Part shown: positions 35,739-44,250 of the stretch, in pieces
Layout: each line of letters opens with the position of its first letter
Numbering within the stretch: the stretch's first letter is position 1
DNA from: Candidatus Melainabacteria bacterium
GTDB lineage: Bacteria > Cyanobacteriota > Vampirovibrionia > Obscuribacterales > Obscuribacteraceae
Assembly (NCBI GenBank): GCA_003151275.1
Contig: PLXC01000050.1
Span: 1 to 64,000, forward strand
Length of the DNA stretch: 64,000 nucleotides
Direction of reading: 5' to 3'
Translations under genes and position numbers: made by a program
The notes under the pieces: model-generated
Databases searched by the model: none
Told to the model about the DNA's origin: nothing
What the model saw: only the letters and a program-made list of their open reading frames with translations

Positions 35739-36329
35739 CTATATCTGGAAGTTCGGATCCTTATTCGTCGCTACTCCCAACTCGCACAACTGCGACATTA
35801 TGGCTCTCATCAACTCCAACAACGAAACCAACCGATCAAAACTATTCAACTCGTCATCTTCATCGAAGGCAAGAATGTTCACGCCCGCAGGCACTTTTCC
35901 AAACGCCTTCAGAGCGCCGTTTTTGTGAATGGATAAACGCACTGCTTTTTGCAGTTGAATCATCTCGCGAAGTGGTTCGGAGGAAAATAGCTTTTTGACT
36001 TTGTTCTCTTCGTTGCCCTTGATGATGAAATCGCGGTCAAAGTCTTCATAGCCAACGATGATGTCTTGCAAACCAAACTTCTTTTGAGCGTCTGCGATCC
36101 AATTTCTGTTGTAGATCTCAAAAGCAAAATCAGCCTTGGAGTCGTAAGGAAGCAAAATTCGTGAATGCGGTTTGCCTTTAGTATTCGTCTCGAACGTTAC
36201 AGTCCAAGGATTCATGGGAACGCGGACCTTAGCTCCGTTAGTCTCCTCGATGAAATCGCCTTTAACTTCATCCGCCAGGTCCATCCAAACAGATTTCCAA
36301 CCGTAAACGCTGCTTCTTAAATTAGGCAT
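35739..36329 (-). CDS. Hypothetical protein, 196 residues
   Basis: Not recognised. Soluble, no signal peptide. The N-terminal half is beta-like (VYGWKSVWMDLADEVKGDF...NPWTVTFETNTKGKPHSRILLPY), then GYEDFDRDFIIKGNEENKVKKLF, a phrase seen in proteins that bin residuals or antigen-like signals, and a helical end rich in Leu/Met. It ends 2 bp from the convergent SGNH gene. The 328-bp gap upstream (36330-36657) holds no gene; GACACACGGTGTGTGG at about 36584 is a small palindrome. Confidence 0.55.
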   Translation of the reverse strand: MPNLRSSVYGWKSVWMDLADEVKGDFIEETNGAKVRVPMNPWTVTFETNTKGKPHSRILLPYDSKADFAFEIYNRNWIADAQKKFGLQDIIVGYEDFDRDFIIKGNEENKVKKLFSSEPLREMIQLQKAVRLSIHKNGALKAFGKVPAGVNILAFDEDDELNSFDRLVSLLELMRAIMSQLCELGVATNKDPNFQI

Positions 36330-36657
36330 ATTCTTGCTCTCCGACCGAACTCATCCGTACATATATAGCAGGAGTTTGGTCGAAAATGAGCAAGATATCG
36401 TATTTCTCAGGAGCGGCGCAACATATAGAAAAGCTTAAATGACCTGGCTCTTAACTACTTCATAACCGCCTCACGCCTATGATGAAATCAATAAAAGAAA
36501 GAGAAAAGAAAAGAAGTAACGGATAGGGTGTCAGCGAGAGGCATCGCAAAAGAGTTTTCAAAAGGTCTCCCCAAAATAGTCTAGACACACGGTGTGTGGA
36601 AAGGCTGGAGATACTGCGTTTGCCTCCTCTGTCCAAAATTGGAAAAGAGGTTTAAAC

Positions 36658-37557
36658 ATGAACGAATTTGAGCTGGTCGGTACACAATTTCTCCCGTTTT
36701 ACATGATCGTTATGCTCGCAACCACATCTGGTGCGTTGATTACGCGAGCAGCACTAAAGAACGTGATTGGTCAGTATTCAGACCTCGACATGAGCGCGTA
36801 CGATGCTGCCTATTTGACCGGCGGGGATAAACGAGTTGTGGATGCAGCTGTTGCGAAACTGCTTGTTTCCGAAGTGCTGACCGCCACTGCCCTGCCTCCG
36901 GCGATTAGAGTTACAGGAGTGATGCCGGGCAATGCTGATCCCGTCGAACACTCTGTTTTTCAGGCGATCACGTTACATACCATCTCCAACGTTCGGGATA
37001 TTTACGGACACGTTTCGCCTATCTCTCAACGCATCAGACCCAAATTGATCGAAGCCGGTTTAATTCTTAGTGCAGAGAGAACCGCGGCGATCCGCACAAT
37101 CTGCACGCTTCTCACACTCACGCCCGTGGTTTTCTGGGGTCTGCCGAAAATCCTCCTCGGTTTATCCAGGCATAAGCCGGTGACCTTCCTCGTCATTCTA
37201 TGCGCAATAGGCCTAGGCACTGCAGTCTGGTTCTTTTGCCAGCAATGCATACGAACTTCCCGTGGTGACGATGCAGTTGAATATCTAAAAGGTCAGAATA
37301 GATCGCTCGAGTACAGTCTGACCCACGGAAGTCCAGGTACTGGCACGGAAGTAGCCCTGGCCTTAGGTCTGTTCGGAACAGCAATCTTGTTGACCTCGCC
37401 TTTATTCGCAACGATGAGACCAGTTTTTTGCACACCGTCCAACACATCCAGCGGTTTTGGCTCAGGCGGATGTGGCAGTGGGTCCAGCTGCGGCGCAAAG
37501 CGGGAGGCATTGACTCCGGGCATCTACTGCCGATTCAACGTACTGAAGAAAATTTAG
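36658..37557 (+). CDS. TIGR04222-type membrane protein with Gly/Cys-rich tail
   Basis: Recognised by the pattern LDMSAYDAAYLTGGDKRVVDAAVAKLLVSEVL near the N-terminus and DVRDIYGHVSPIS-like segments in the middle; these TIGR04222 proteins have an N-terminal helix and two or more central helices. Helices here are at about 10-30, 165-185 and 190-210, with a further one near 245-262. They usually end in a Gly/Cys-rich tail; here it is FGSGGCGSGSSCG, followed by an unrelated KREALTPGIYC... end. That end is translated from the DNA of the next gene in another frame, so the true C-terminus looks lost. Start ATG 36658 has AGAGG before it. Its partner in other genomes is a DUF692 enzyme. Confidence 0.75.
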   Translation: MNEFELVGTQFLPFYMIVMLATTSGALITRAALKNVIGQYSDLDMSAYDAAYLTGGDKRVVDAAVAKLLVSEVLTATALPPAIRVTGVMPGNADPVEHSVFQAITLHTISNVRDIYGHVSPISQRIRPKLIEAGLILSAERTAAIRTICTLLTLTPVVFWGLPKILLGLSRHKPVTFLVILCAIGLGTAVWFFCQQCIRTSRGDDAVEYLKGQNRSLEYSLTHGSPGTGTEVALALGLFGTAILLTSPLFATMRPVFCTPSNTSSGFGSGGCGSGSSCGAKREALTPGIYCRFNVLKKI

Positions 37558-38036
37558 AAATAGTGGTGGAAAACATTCAAATCGCTCAGCGAGCATTGAC
37601 TGTTCCCTTAGCGATTGAGAACATCGCCACTCTTTTCGAATGGCCGAACAATGAGATGGATGAGGCATCGTTCATAGCCGAAATCGTCTCCAGAACTGGA
37701 GTTTCATTGTTGCTTGATGTGGCCAATCTTTTTGCAAATGCTACGAATCACAATTTCGCTGTCGATTCCTATTTGAATAAGTTGCCTCTCGATCACCTCG
37801 CTTACATCCACGTCGCCGGAGGCATCTTTAAAGGTGAGCTGTATCATGACACTCACTGCCACTCGATCAAGAACCCTGTGCTGGACTTGTTGCGGAAAGC
37901 ATGTGCAAAAGTTCAAGCACCTAAGGTGCTTCTAGAAAGAGATGGTTTATTTCCGCTCGAGCTGGAGTTGAACAAAGAGCTGGATGTAATTAAGCAACTC
38001 ATGTCTAACGAGCGAGAACTTACTTATGTTTGTTGA
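37500..38036 (+). pseudogene. DUF692 (MbnB/TglH-like) enzyme, N-terminal part missing
   Basis: From about 37506 the frame reads like the second half of a DUF692 TIM-barrel enzyme: DSGHLLPIQRTEENLEIV, PLAIENIATLF, EIVSRTGVSLLLDVANLFANA and YIHVAGG, then HDTHCHS. DUF692 proteins (iron enzymes that rework cysteine in peptide natural products) are usually ~270-290 residues; only ~175 match here. The first ~100 residues, with several iron ligands, are absent. Upstream, the same frame (ATG 37428) only re-reads the Gly/Cys tail of the TIGR04222 gene. A deletion joining the two genes is the simplest reading. The stop overlaps the next start (TGATG). Confidence 0.75.
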
Positions 38037-38476
38037 TGCCCAGCGAGAATTTAGTCATGTCTATTGATTCACGAGCAAGGCTGTCGGCGCGGCAATCAGA
38101 GTTGATGCAAGCATTGACGTCACAGAGAACTATCCCAGGTTTCGATCGGGATAGGCTGGCGATTACGTCGCTTACTCTAATTCAAAAACGAGAGCGAACT
38201 GTCGCGCACGCCTGTCCATCCATTGCCTCTGCGCTTGGTTCTTCATACTCCAATTTATTCAACGACTACGCGAATTCTCATGTTATTCCTTCAGGTGGTC
38301 CTGGCTTCGACGCCAGACAATTTATCCATCATCTCGCTGAACGCGACCTGTTGCCCGACCAGCTTTGGAAGGTCTGTCGCGACGGCTGGAAAAGACACCA
38401 AAATTGGTGCGTTATTCTGCGTAAATTGATCCGCTCTTACAGGGCTGATATCCGACGAGATACCGGGCCTATCTGA
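38036..38476 (+). CDS. SCO6045-like C-terminal-domain protein, partner of DUF692
   Basis: ~146 residues: LSARQSELMQALTSQRTIPGFDRDRLAITSLTLIQKRERTVAHACPSIASALG, then FNDYANSHVIPSGGPGFDARQFIHHL. This is the pattern I associate with the SCO6045-like domain found next to, or fused to, DUF692 in TIGR04222 loci. A helical role in substrate delivery is plausible by analogy with HvfC/MbnC partners. ATG 38036 overlaps the DUF692 stop; ATG 38057 is the alternative. Confidence 0.65.
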   Translation: MPSENLVMSIDSRARLSARQSELMQALTSQRTIPGFDRDRLAITSLTLIQKRERTVAHACPSIASALGSSYSNLFNDYANSHVIPSGGPGFDARQFIHHLAERDLLPDQLWKVCRDGWKRHQNWCVILRKLIRSYRADIRRDTGPI

Positions 38477-38565
38477 GTTAAATAACTTGCCCACATTGAT
38501 CAACATCTTTTAATCCGTGATCACGGACGTTAAACTAGACAAAGTCCTAACGGAAGTGATCATGG

Positions 38566-39957
38566 ATGTCCCGACCGCAAATAGACGCTAATACAGGCAG
38601 TACCCAGAACAAAGATGGAGTGCTGATTGAAGGCAGTCTTTGGAATGCGATTTGGGTTATGTCATGGCCATTAATGTTGACCACGATCTGTAGTTCGCTT
38701 GTCGGACTGGCAGATGTCAAAGTGGCGGGCACGCTGGGCTCTGCACAACAGGCCGCTGTCGGAATCTCGGAACAAGTCCTGTTTTTATACATGATTTTCA
38801 TTATGGCTACAGGTGTGGGAACCACAGCACTCGTCGCTAGAGCGTTCGGTGCCGCCGATCACAAAGAAACGATTCGAGCCACCGCTCAATCAATCACATT
38901 GTCTGTCCTGATGGGCTTGTTTCTGACGGTAGGCTCTCTGGTCTTCGCTAAGTTTGGCGTTAGCTTTTTCAGCACCTCACCAGATGTGGTATCACAAAGC
39001 ACGTCATACTTGCTTGTTTACAGCTTTTATCTCATTCCCTTCAGCATCACTGCCATCATCAACGCTGCCTTTAGAGCGATTGGTGATTCAAAGACACCAC
39101 TGGTCGTCGTCGGCACCATGACGGCGCTGAATATCTTGGGTGACTATCTAACGGTAATCTACGGTTGGCCGATTCCCGGTCTTGGAGTGCGCGGAATTGC
39201 TTTGTCCGGCGTGCTGGCTAGTTGTGTAGGTAGCTTGCTGGCAGTAGGTTTTCTCAGTAAATCAAGATTGCGGACAAGTCTTGCCCAGCTGTTTCCAATT
39301 GATCCAGCGACCATTCGCAGAGTGGTCAACATCGGCGTGCCATCGGGATTACAACGCTTAGGTTGGGCCTTAAGCGTATTTGTTTTATTCTTCATTTTGG
39401 CAAAAGGGCAACATCCAACAGAATCCATAGCATCTTGGACAATCGGCATGAGGCTTGAAGGGCTCGTGTTCATGCCATTGATGGCCCTAAGTCTGGCAGT
39501 CTCTTCCATAGTTGGCCAGAATCTTGGCGCTAAGCAAGTAGATCGAGCCGTTAAAGCGGGCTGGCATGTGACCTGGATCGGGGTCTGGCTAAACGTAGTA
39601 ATGGGCACTGGCATGTTTGTTTTTGCAGAACAACTGGCTCGCGAAATGAGCAAGGACCCTTACACGATCCTGTACACAAGCAATTACCTGCGTATCAATT
39701 CATTCTGCGAGCCGTTTCTTGCACTAGGAATGGTGCTAAGCGGAGCTCTTCAGGGGGCCGGGGACACCCGCACGCCGATGTGGATCACATTGTTTTGCCA
39801 CTGGGTTTTCAGGCTGCCGATGGCATATTTCCTCGTTATCGGCATGAATATGGGGCCAAATGGAGCCTGGATATCCATGTGCGTTTCATGCATCGTGATG
39901 GGTTTGCTCACGGCATGGAGATTTCAGTCAAAAGCTTGGATCAAGACGGAAGTCTAG
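38566..39957 (+). CDS. MATE-family efflux transporter
   Basis: Cation-coupled drug or metabolite exporter of the inner membrane. 463 residues, about 12 helices in two similar halves. Typical phrases: MSWPLMLTTICSSLVGLADVKVAGTLGSAQQAAVGIS, VGTTALVARAFGA, and in the second half GVPSGLQRLGWALSVFVLF and LGAKQVDRAVKAGWH. A GGAAG lies nine bases before the ATG. Substrate unknown. Confidence 0.92.
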   Translation: MSRPQIDANTGSTQNKDGVLIEGSLWNAIWVMSWPLMLTTICSSLVGLADVKVAGTLGSAQQAAVGISEQVLFLYMIFIMATGVGTTALVARAFGAADHKETIRATAQSITLSVLMGLFLTVGSLVFAKFGVSFFSTSPDVVSQSTSYLLVYSFYLIPFSITAIINAAFRAIGDSKTPLVVVGTMTALNILGDYLTVIYGWPIPGLGVRGIALSGVLASCVGSLLAVGFLSKSRLRTSLAQLFPIDPATIRRVVNIGVPSGLQRLGWALSVFVLFFILAKGQHPTESIASWTIGMRLEGLVFMPLMALSLAVSSIVGQNLGAKQVDRAVKAGWHVTWIGVWLNVVMGTGMFVFAEQLAREMSKDPYTILYTSNYLRINSFCEPFLALGMVLSGALQGAGDTRTPMWITLFCHWVFRLPMAYFLVIGMNMGPNGAWISMCVSCIVMGLLTAWRFQSKAWIKTEV

Positions 39958-40162
39958 AACCGCAAGGCTGAGCTGTCTTAGGGCAAGTCAATAACGTTGT
40001 GAATTAACAACTATGAAACTTATTTAGAACATCGAGCCCGTTTAAGTCTTTGCTGACGGTCGCATCTCAAACCACTCGAATAAGGTCAAATTACCAACAT
40101 GAGCGGAAACTTCGGCTGATCATAAGAGTCTTAGAGATTGCGAAGCCAATAACCTTAGTAAA

Positions 40163-41749
40163 ATGAATCAAAATCCACACTCAATTCCAAATCCGGCGTA
40201 TCAAGCCTCTGCATACATGGCCAGCCTGCCAATCGACAGCAAACCGAAGCTTTTCCTTGTTGAAGACCAACCCCTGACGTTGGCCGGGATTAAGATGGCG
40301 CTGGGCGATCTGGGTCGGTATGACATCATTGGAGAAGCCACAAACGGCGTCGATGCTGTAGCGTCGGTCTTACTTCTGCGGCCCGACGTAGTAATTATGG
40401 ACGTTGTCATGCCAGGAATGGATGGCATCGAGGCTTCTTCACGGATCAAACATCATCTGCCCGATACCAAAATCATAATGTTCACATCATTTGGTACTTC
40501 GGAGGTGGTCTCGGCAGCTCTGGCCGTCGGGGCTGAGGGATATTTACTCAAAAATCGTTCTGTTGAACAAATTGCTCTTGCGATTGATACAGTCATGCGC
40601 GGCAACATCTCGATCGACCCAGCAGTGGCTGACCGGCTTGTGCGCGATAATCAGACAAATATCAATTCAACAACACGTCTCTCGCCTGTAGAATTACAAA
40701 TCCTCAAATTTATTCGTGACGGCATGGACAACAAGTCTATCGCCAACACCTTAGGCACCAGTGAAGACGCTGTGGCAGCCGCTGTTCGCGGTCTTCTACG
40801 TTCGTACAGCAGACCTCAGCCAATGCGACAAGTGTTAGGCGAAGCTGTGCAAGATGCCATCGCCCCGATTACGAAAGTGCCGCACATCGGGCAAATGTTT
40901 GAAGGCAAATATAGGATCGATGGTCAATTAGGAGCTGGAGGAGCGGGCAAAGTATTTGCTGCTGAACACGTCTTTATCGCCCGCCCAGTTGCGCTTAAGC
41001 TCATGCACAAGGACCTTTTGGCTGACCCAATTGTCTTGCAAAGCTTTAGGCAAGAGGCGATGGCTATTGCCTGTCTTGATCACGAAAATATTATTCGCTT
41101 ATACGACTTTGGTATATCGTCACAACAAGAACCATATTTGGTGATGGAATTATTTGAAGGAGAGACACTAAAAAATATACTTGCCACACAGAAGCGTCTG
41201 ACACCGGCGGATTTTTGCGCAATCTTTTCACAGGTGTGTAATGCCCTCACCGCGGCACATTCCCAAAACATTATTCATTGCGATATCAAGCCAAGCAATA
41301 TTCTGGTCAAGAAAAAAGATGGCGCGTTCGTAGCAAAGCTTGTCGATTTCGGATTGGCAAAATCGACAGCTCTCGATAAACAAATAAAAGATGAAAAAAT
41401 TGCTGAAGGAACAGTCTCAGGCACCGCACCTTATATGTCACCTGAACAATGCACTGGTCAAACGCTGGACGAGCGCACGGACATTTATTCACTGGCTTGC
41501 GTAATGTTCGAGGCCCTGACTGGCGAAAGAGTCTTTTCAGGCAATAGCGCAATGGAAATTTTTTCTCAGCACGCTTACGAAAAAGCACCTACTCTGAGCG
41601 AGAAGGCACCCCAGTTCAAATTCCCGCCGGAGCTAGAACTATGCATAGCCCAAATGCTTCAGAAAGCCCCTGCTGCTCGAATTACATCCGTTTCCAAAGT
41701 TAATGAATTGATCGCTCTGATTGCGCCGAGTGGAGTGGTTGGACACTAG
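40163..41749 (+). CDS. Response regulator fused to Ser/Thr protein kinase (REC-HTH-kinase)
   Basis: Residues ~25-150 form a receiver domain: VEDQPLTLAGIKMAL acidic pocket, phospho-acceptor D80 in VVIMDVVMPGMDG, T/S in MFTSFG, K in LLKNRS. Residues ~170-215 are a NarL/LuxR-type HTH (LSPVELQILKFIRDGMDNKSIANTLGTSEDAV). Residues ~246-510 form a Hanks kinase: glycine loop GAGGAGKVF, VALKLM lysine, HCDIKPSN catalytic loop (HCD in place of HRD), DFG and APYMSPEQ. The fusion would let a histidine kinase steer Ser/Thr phosphorylation. The PP2C at 12135 is a candidate for the reverse step. The 3' end overlaps the convergent O-antigen ligase gene by 50 bp. Confidence 0.92.
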   Translation: MNQNPHSIPNPAYQASAYMASLPIDSKPKLFLVEDQPLTLAGIKMALGDLGRYDIIGEATNGVDAVASVLLLRPDVVIMDVVMPGMDGIEASSRIKHHLPDTKIIMFTSFGTSEVVSAALAVGAEGYLLKNRSVEQIALAIDTVMRGNISIDPAVADRLVRDNQTNINSTTRLSPVELQILKFIRDGMDNKSIANTLGTSEDAVAAAVRGLLRSYSRPQPMRQVLGEAVQDAIAPITKVPHIGQMFEGKYRIDGQLGAGGAGKVFAAEHVFIARPVALKLMHKDLLADPIVLQSFRQEAMAIACLDHENIIRLYDFGISSQQEPYLVMELFEGETLKNILATQKRLTPADFCAIFSQVCNALTAAHSQNIIHCDIKPSNILVKKKDGAFVAKLVDFGLAKSTALDKQIKDEKIAEGTVSGTAPYMSPEQCTGQTLDERTDIYSLACVMFEALTGERVFSGNSAMEIFSQHAYEKAPTLSEKAPQFKFPPELELCIAQMLQKAPAARITSVSKVNELIALIAPSGVVGH

Positions 41750-42998
41750 CCAGCATCGCTAGCATGAACCATTGTGCAAGTCGCACGTTGCCTGTGCCAA
41801 AGTTGTATTCGAAAATGCCGGCAAGCAAAAGAGAAACAATCCCTCCTAGCACGCCCAGACTCAGTCCTACGTTAATGCCACGATCCAATTTCTTAGCGAC
41901 AAGAAAATTTTGCATTGCTAATCTCAAAGTTGAAAAACAAAGCCATAGATAAGCACATAAACCAAGCACTCCGGTTGTAGCCAGGCTTTGCAAGTAATTG
42001 CTGTGCGCGTGATCGAGTTCTTGTTTGTTTGGTCCCTCAATTGGAATTGGTTTGAACTTTCGCGGACCGACACCGATAATTTCGCTCGTCAGTGAAGACT
42101 GAAACTGATCCACGGCACTCTTCCAAACAACCATCCGTTGCACCGAGCTAGGCTCAGTCTGCCAATTTAATAAAGGTCTGAGACGTGTTTGAACCATAGG
42201 CACGCACAACCATCCAATTGCTCCGACAACTATCCCCACAGCAATCAGTCGAGTTACTAACTTCCACGACACCAGACTGGCGATTAGAATTACGCCAATG
42301 ATGAAACCAAACCAGGCACTGCGCTCAGCAGCGAATAACAGCCCCAGAATATTTCCGATAACGATAGGAATGAAGACGGACCTGTTCTGAAAAGGTCCCG
42401 CGCAAAATTTATACGAGCCGGTCAACCATAAACCGATGGCCATCAGGCTAAACATTTGCATTACTCCCGCAAAGGCCATAGGACCGCTGAGAAAGCCCGT
42501 TCCCTGCAAATATTTAAAGCCTGGATGCCAATTGAAAAGTTGTTGAATGGTGGCAACCACTCCAGCAACTGCTCCCAACAGAAGCATGGCTGGTATCGCT
42601 CGCGCCTTGACCTCGGAAGGTTCGTGCAAAACCTGGGACTGATCATACAAAACATAATAGGCCCAGAAGTAAACTACAAACGTTCGTAATGTGGCGACCG
42701 AGGCCAACGCTTCCTTCAGTCCACCATTGACAGCACCGGAGATAAAATTGACGGCCACGAAAATCAGGATCGGCACCGTTAGCGGTGGCAACTCCAGCTT
42801 AAAAGATTTCAGTCGAATGCTAATTAATGTCTGAGCGAGCCAAACAACTAAACCGACAATCAGGATAATCCAAGGAATGGTTATAGGCAGCGAAAGACTG
42901 ACTGCATAGCCGATTAGAAGCAATGCTTGCAGAGAATCGAGGCGACGCTTCCAGGCAAGCATTGCCGAATTTTCGTCACGTTCGCTTTTTGATTGCAT
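41700..42998 (-). CDS. O-antigen ligase/polymerase family membrane protein
   Basis: About 10-12 membrane helices in 432 residues. The Wzy_C/WaaL hallmark is present: a periplasmic loop with GVGPRKFKPIPIEGPNKQELDHAHSNYLQSLATTGVLGL (the H-A-H-S-N motif). These proteins join or polymerise sugar chains on the outer face of the inner membrane. It agrees with a diderm envelope. No sugar-transferase genes are nearby. It overlaps the kinase gene tail to tail. Confidence 0.85.
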   Translation of the reverse strand: MQSKSERDENSAMLAWKRRLDSLQALLLIGYAVSLSLPITIPWIILIVGLVVWLAQTLISIRLKSFKLELPPLTVPILIFVAVNFISGAVNGGLKEALASVATLRTFVVYFWAYYVLYDQSQVLHEPSEVKARAIPAMLLLGAVAGVVATIQQLFNWHPGFKYLQGTGFLSGPMAFAGVMQMFSLMAIGLWLTGSYKFCAGPFQNRSVFIPIVIGNILGLLFAAERSAWFGFIIGVILIASLVSWKLVTRLIAVGIVVGAIGWLCVPMVQTRLRPLLNWQTEPSSVQRMVVWKSAVDQFQSSLTSEIIGVGPRKFKPIPIEGPNKQELDHAHSNYLQSLATTGVLGLCAYLWLCFSTLRLAMQNFLVAKKLDRGINVGLSLGVLGGIVSLLLAGIFEYNFGTGNVRLAQWFMLAMLASVQPLHSAQSERSIH

Positions 42999-43018
42999 AG
43001 AGTTCAGACCGCAAACTC

Positions 43019-44065
43019 TTATTTAAGAGATTCCCAGTTGACCATGCCCATTATTTCGCGCACGTCGTGGAGCGTTTGTTTAGCCACTTTTCGAGCTTTT
43101 ATATTCCCATGCTGCAAAAGTTTGAAGACATTGTCGGGATCTTTAGCTAACTGCTCTCGGCGCTCTCTGAAAGGCGCAAATTTTTCATTAATGATCCCAG
43201 CCAGCCTGCTCTTGCACTGAACGCATCCGATTTCAGCGTTCTCACATTCTTGCTTCACTGTCGCCTGTAAGTTTTGATCGGCAAACACTTTGTACATCGG
43301 CCAGGGTACTTCACAAATATCCGTATGACCGGGATCTGACTTGGCAATGCGTGTGCGATCAGTAACCATCTGTTTGACTTTCTTTTCGGTATCAAAAGCG
43401 GTATCAGCGATCTTAATATCGTTGTTATACGATTTGCCCATCTTCAAACCATCAACACCTTTGAGCAAGGGCGTTGCCGTGAATTCAGGCTTAGGTTCAG
43501 GGAAATAGCTGACACCATAAGTATTGTTGAACTTACGCGCGACGTCACGAGCGAATTCCAGATGTGATTCTTGATCCTTTCCAACCGGCACTAGCTCGCC
43601 TTTGAAGGTAAGAATGTCGGCTGTCATCAGGATCGGATAACCGAATAATCCGTAGGTTGCCTTCTCGCGAGCTTCAGCCTCGTTTGCCGCAAGCATCTTA
43701 ACCATGTCTTTGAGCGTCGGTTCGCGTTCTACCCAGCCCTGGGGCGTAATCATGGAAAACAACAAATGAAGCTCTGCAATTTCTGGAATGGCAGATTGTA
43801 CATATATAGTTGATTGCTCGGGGTCGATTCCAACCGCTAGCCAGTCCAGCGCTATCTCCCAGATATTCGCTTTGACTTCGCGAGTGTTTTGTTTTGTCGT
43901 CAGCGCATGCCAATCGACAATCGAAAAATAGGACTCATACTTGCTTTGAAAAGCAATCCAATTAATTAAAGCGCCAAAATAATGCCCCAGATGCAGGCGC
44001 CCCGTAGGGCGCATTCCAGACATTATTCGTTTTGTATTTTGCGTTGTGCCTAGCGCCGAAGTCAA
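43019..44065 (-). CDS. trpS: Tryptophan--tRNA ligase
   Basis: Charges tRNA-Trp. Class I motifs: MRPTGRLHLGHYFGAL (HIGH type) and GLKMGKSYNNDI (KMSKS type, as KMGKS). 348 residues, normal for the family. The only in-frame start before the fold is TTG at 44065, three bases after the stop of the small basic gene; there is no strong own ribosome site, so re-initiation from that gene is likely. ATG at 44023 would begin right at the fold. Confidence 0.95.
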   Translation of the reverse strand: MTSALGTTQNTKRIMSGMRPTGRLHLGHYFGALINWIAFQSKYESYFSIVDWHALTTKQNTREVKANIWEIALDWLAVGIDPEQSTIYVQSAIPEIAELHLLFSMITPQGWVEREPTLKDMVKMLAANEAEAREKATYGLFGYPILMTADILTFKGELVPVGKDQESHLEFARDVARKFNNTYGVSYFPEPKPEFTATPLLKGVDGLKMGKSYNNDIKIADTAFDTEKKVKQMVTDRTRIAKSDPGHTDICEVPWPMYKVFADQNLQATVKQECENAEIGCVQCKSRLAGIINEKFAPFRERREQLAKDPDNVFKLLQHGNIKARKVAKQTLHDVREIMGMVNWESLK

Positions 44066-44068
44066 CTT

Positions 44069-44194
44069 TTAGTTGCGACCTTCGCCGCGCGTCTTAGCGT
44101 GATTGGCGATTGTTTGTTTTACGAGCTCTTTCTTGCGATCGACTTTGGCCAAGCGGCGTTTCTTCTTTTCGCGAGCATTGTACTTATTGGTCAC
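44069..44194 (-). CDS. Small basic protein (41 residues) upstream of trpS
   Basis: GTG start at 44194 with a perfect TAAGGAGGTC ribosome site five to six bases upstream. The product MTNKYNAREKKKRRLAKVDR and following KKELVKQTIANHAKTRGEGRN is highly basic and helix-prone, like a small RNA- or ribosome-binding protein. Its stop lies three bases before the TTG of trpS, so the two are translationally linked. The excellent ribosome site and codon pattern make it a real gene. Family not recognised. Confidence 0.7.
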   Translation of the reverse strand: MTNKYNAREKKKRRLAKVDRKKELVKQTIANHAKTRGEGRN

Positions 44195-44250
44195 GATTGA
44201 CCTCCTTACATCGACTTGTCATTTTTCGAGATTGAAAAGTGAATATACCA

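Noticed and set aside
37428..37500. ATG 37428 as the true start of the DUF692 gene
   Set aside because: The first ~25 residues only re-read the Gly/Cys tail of the TIGR04222 gene in another frame; DUF692 similarity starts near 37506.
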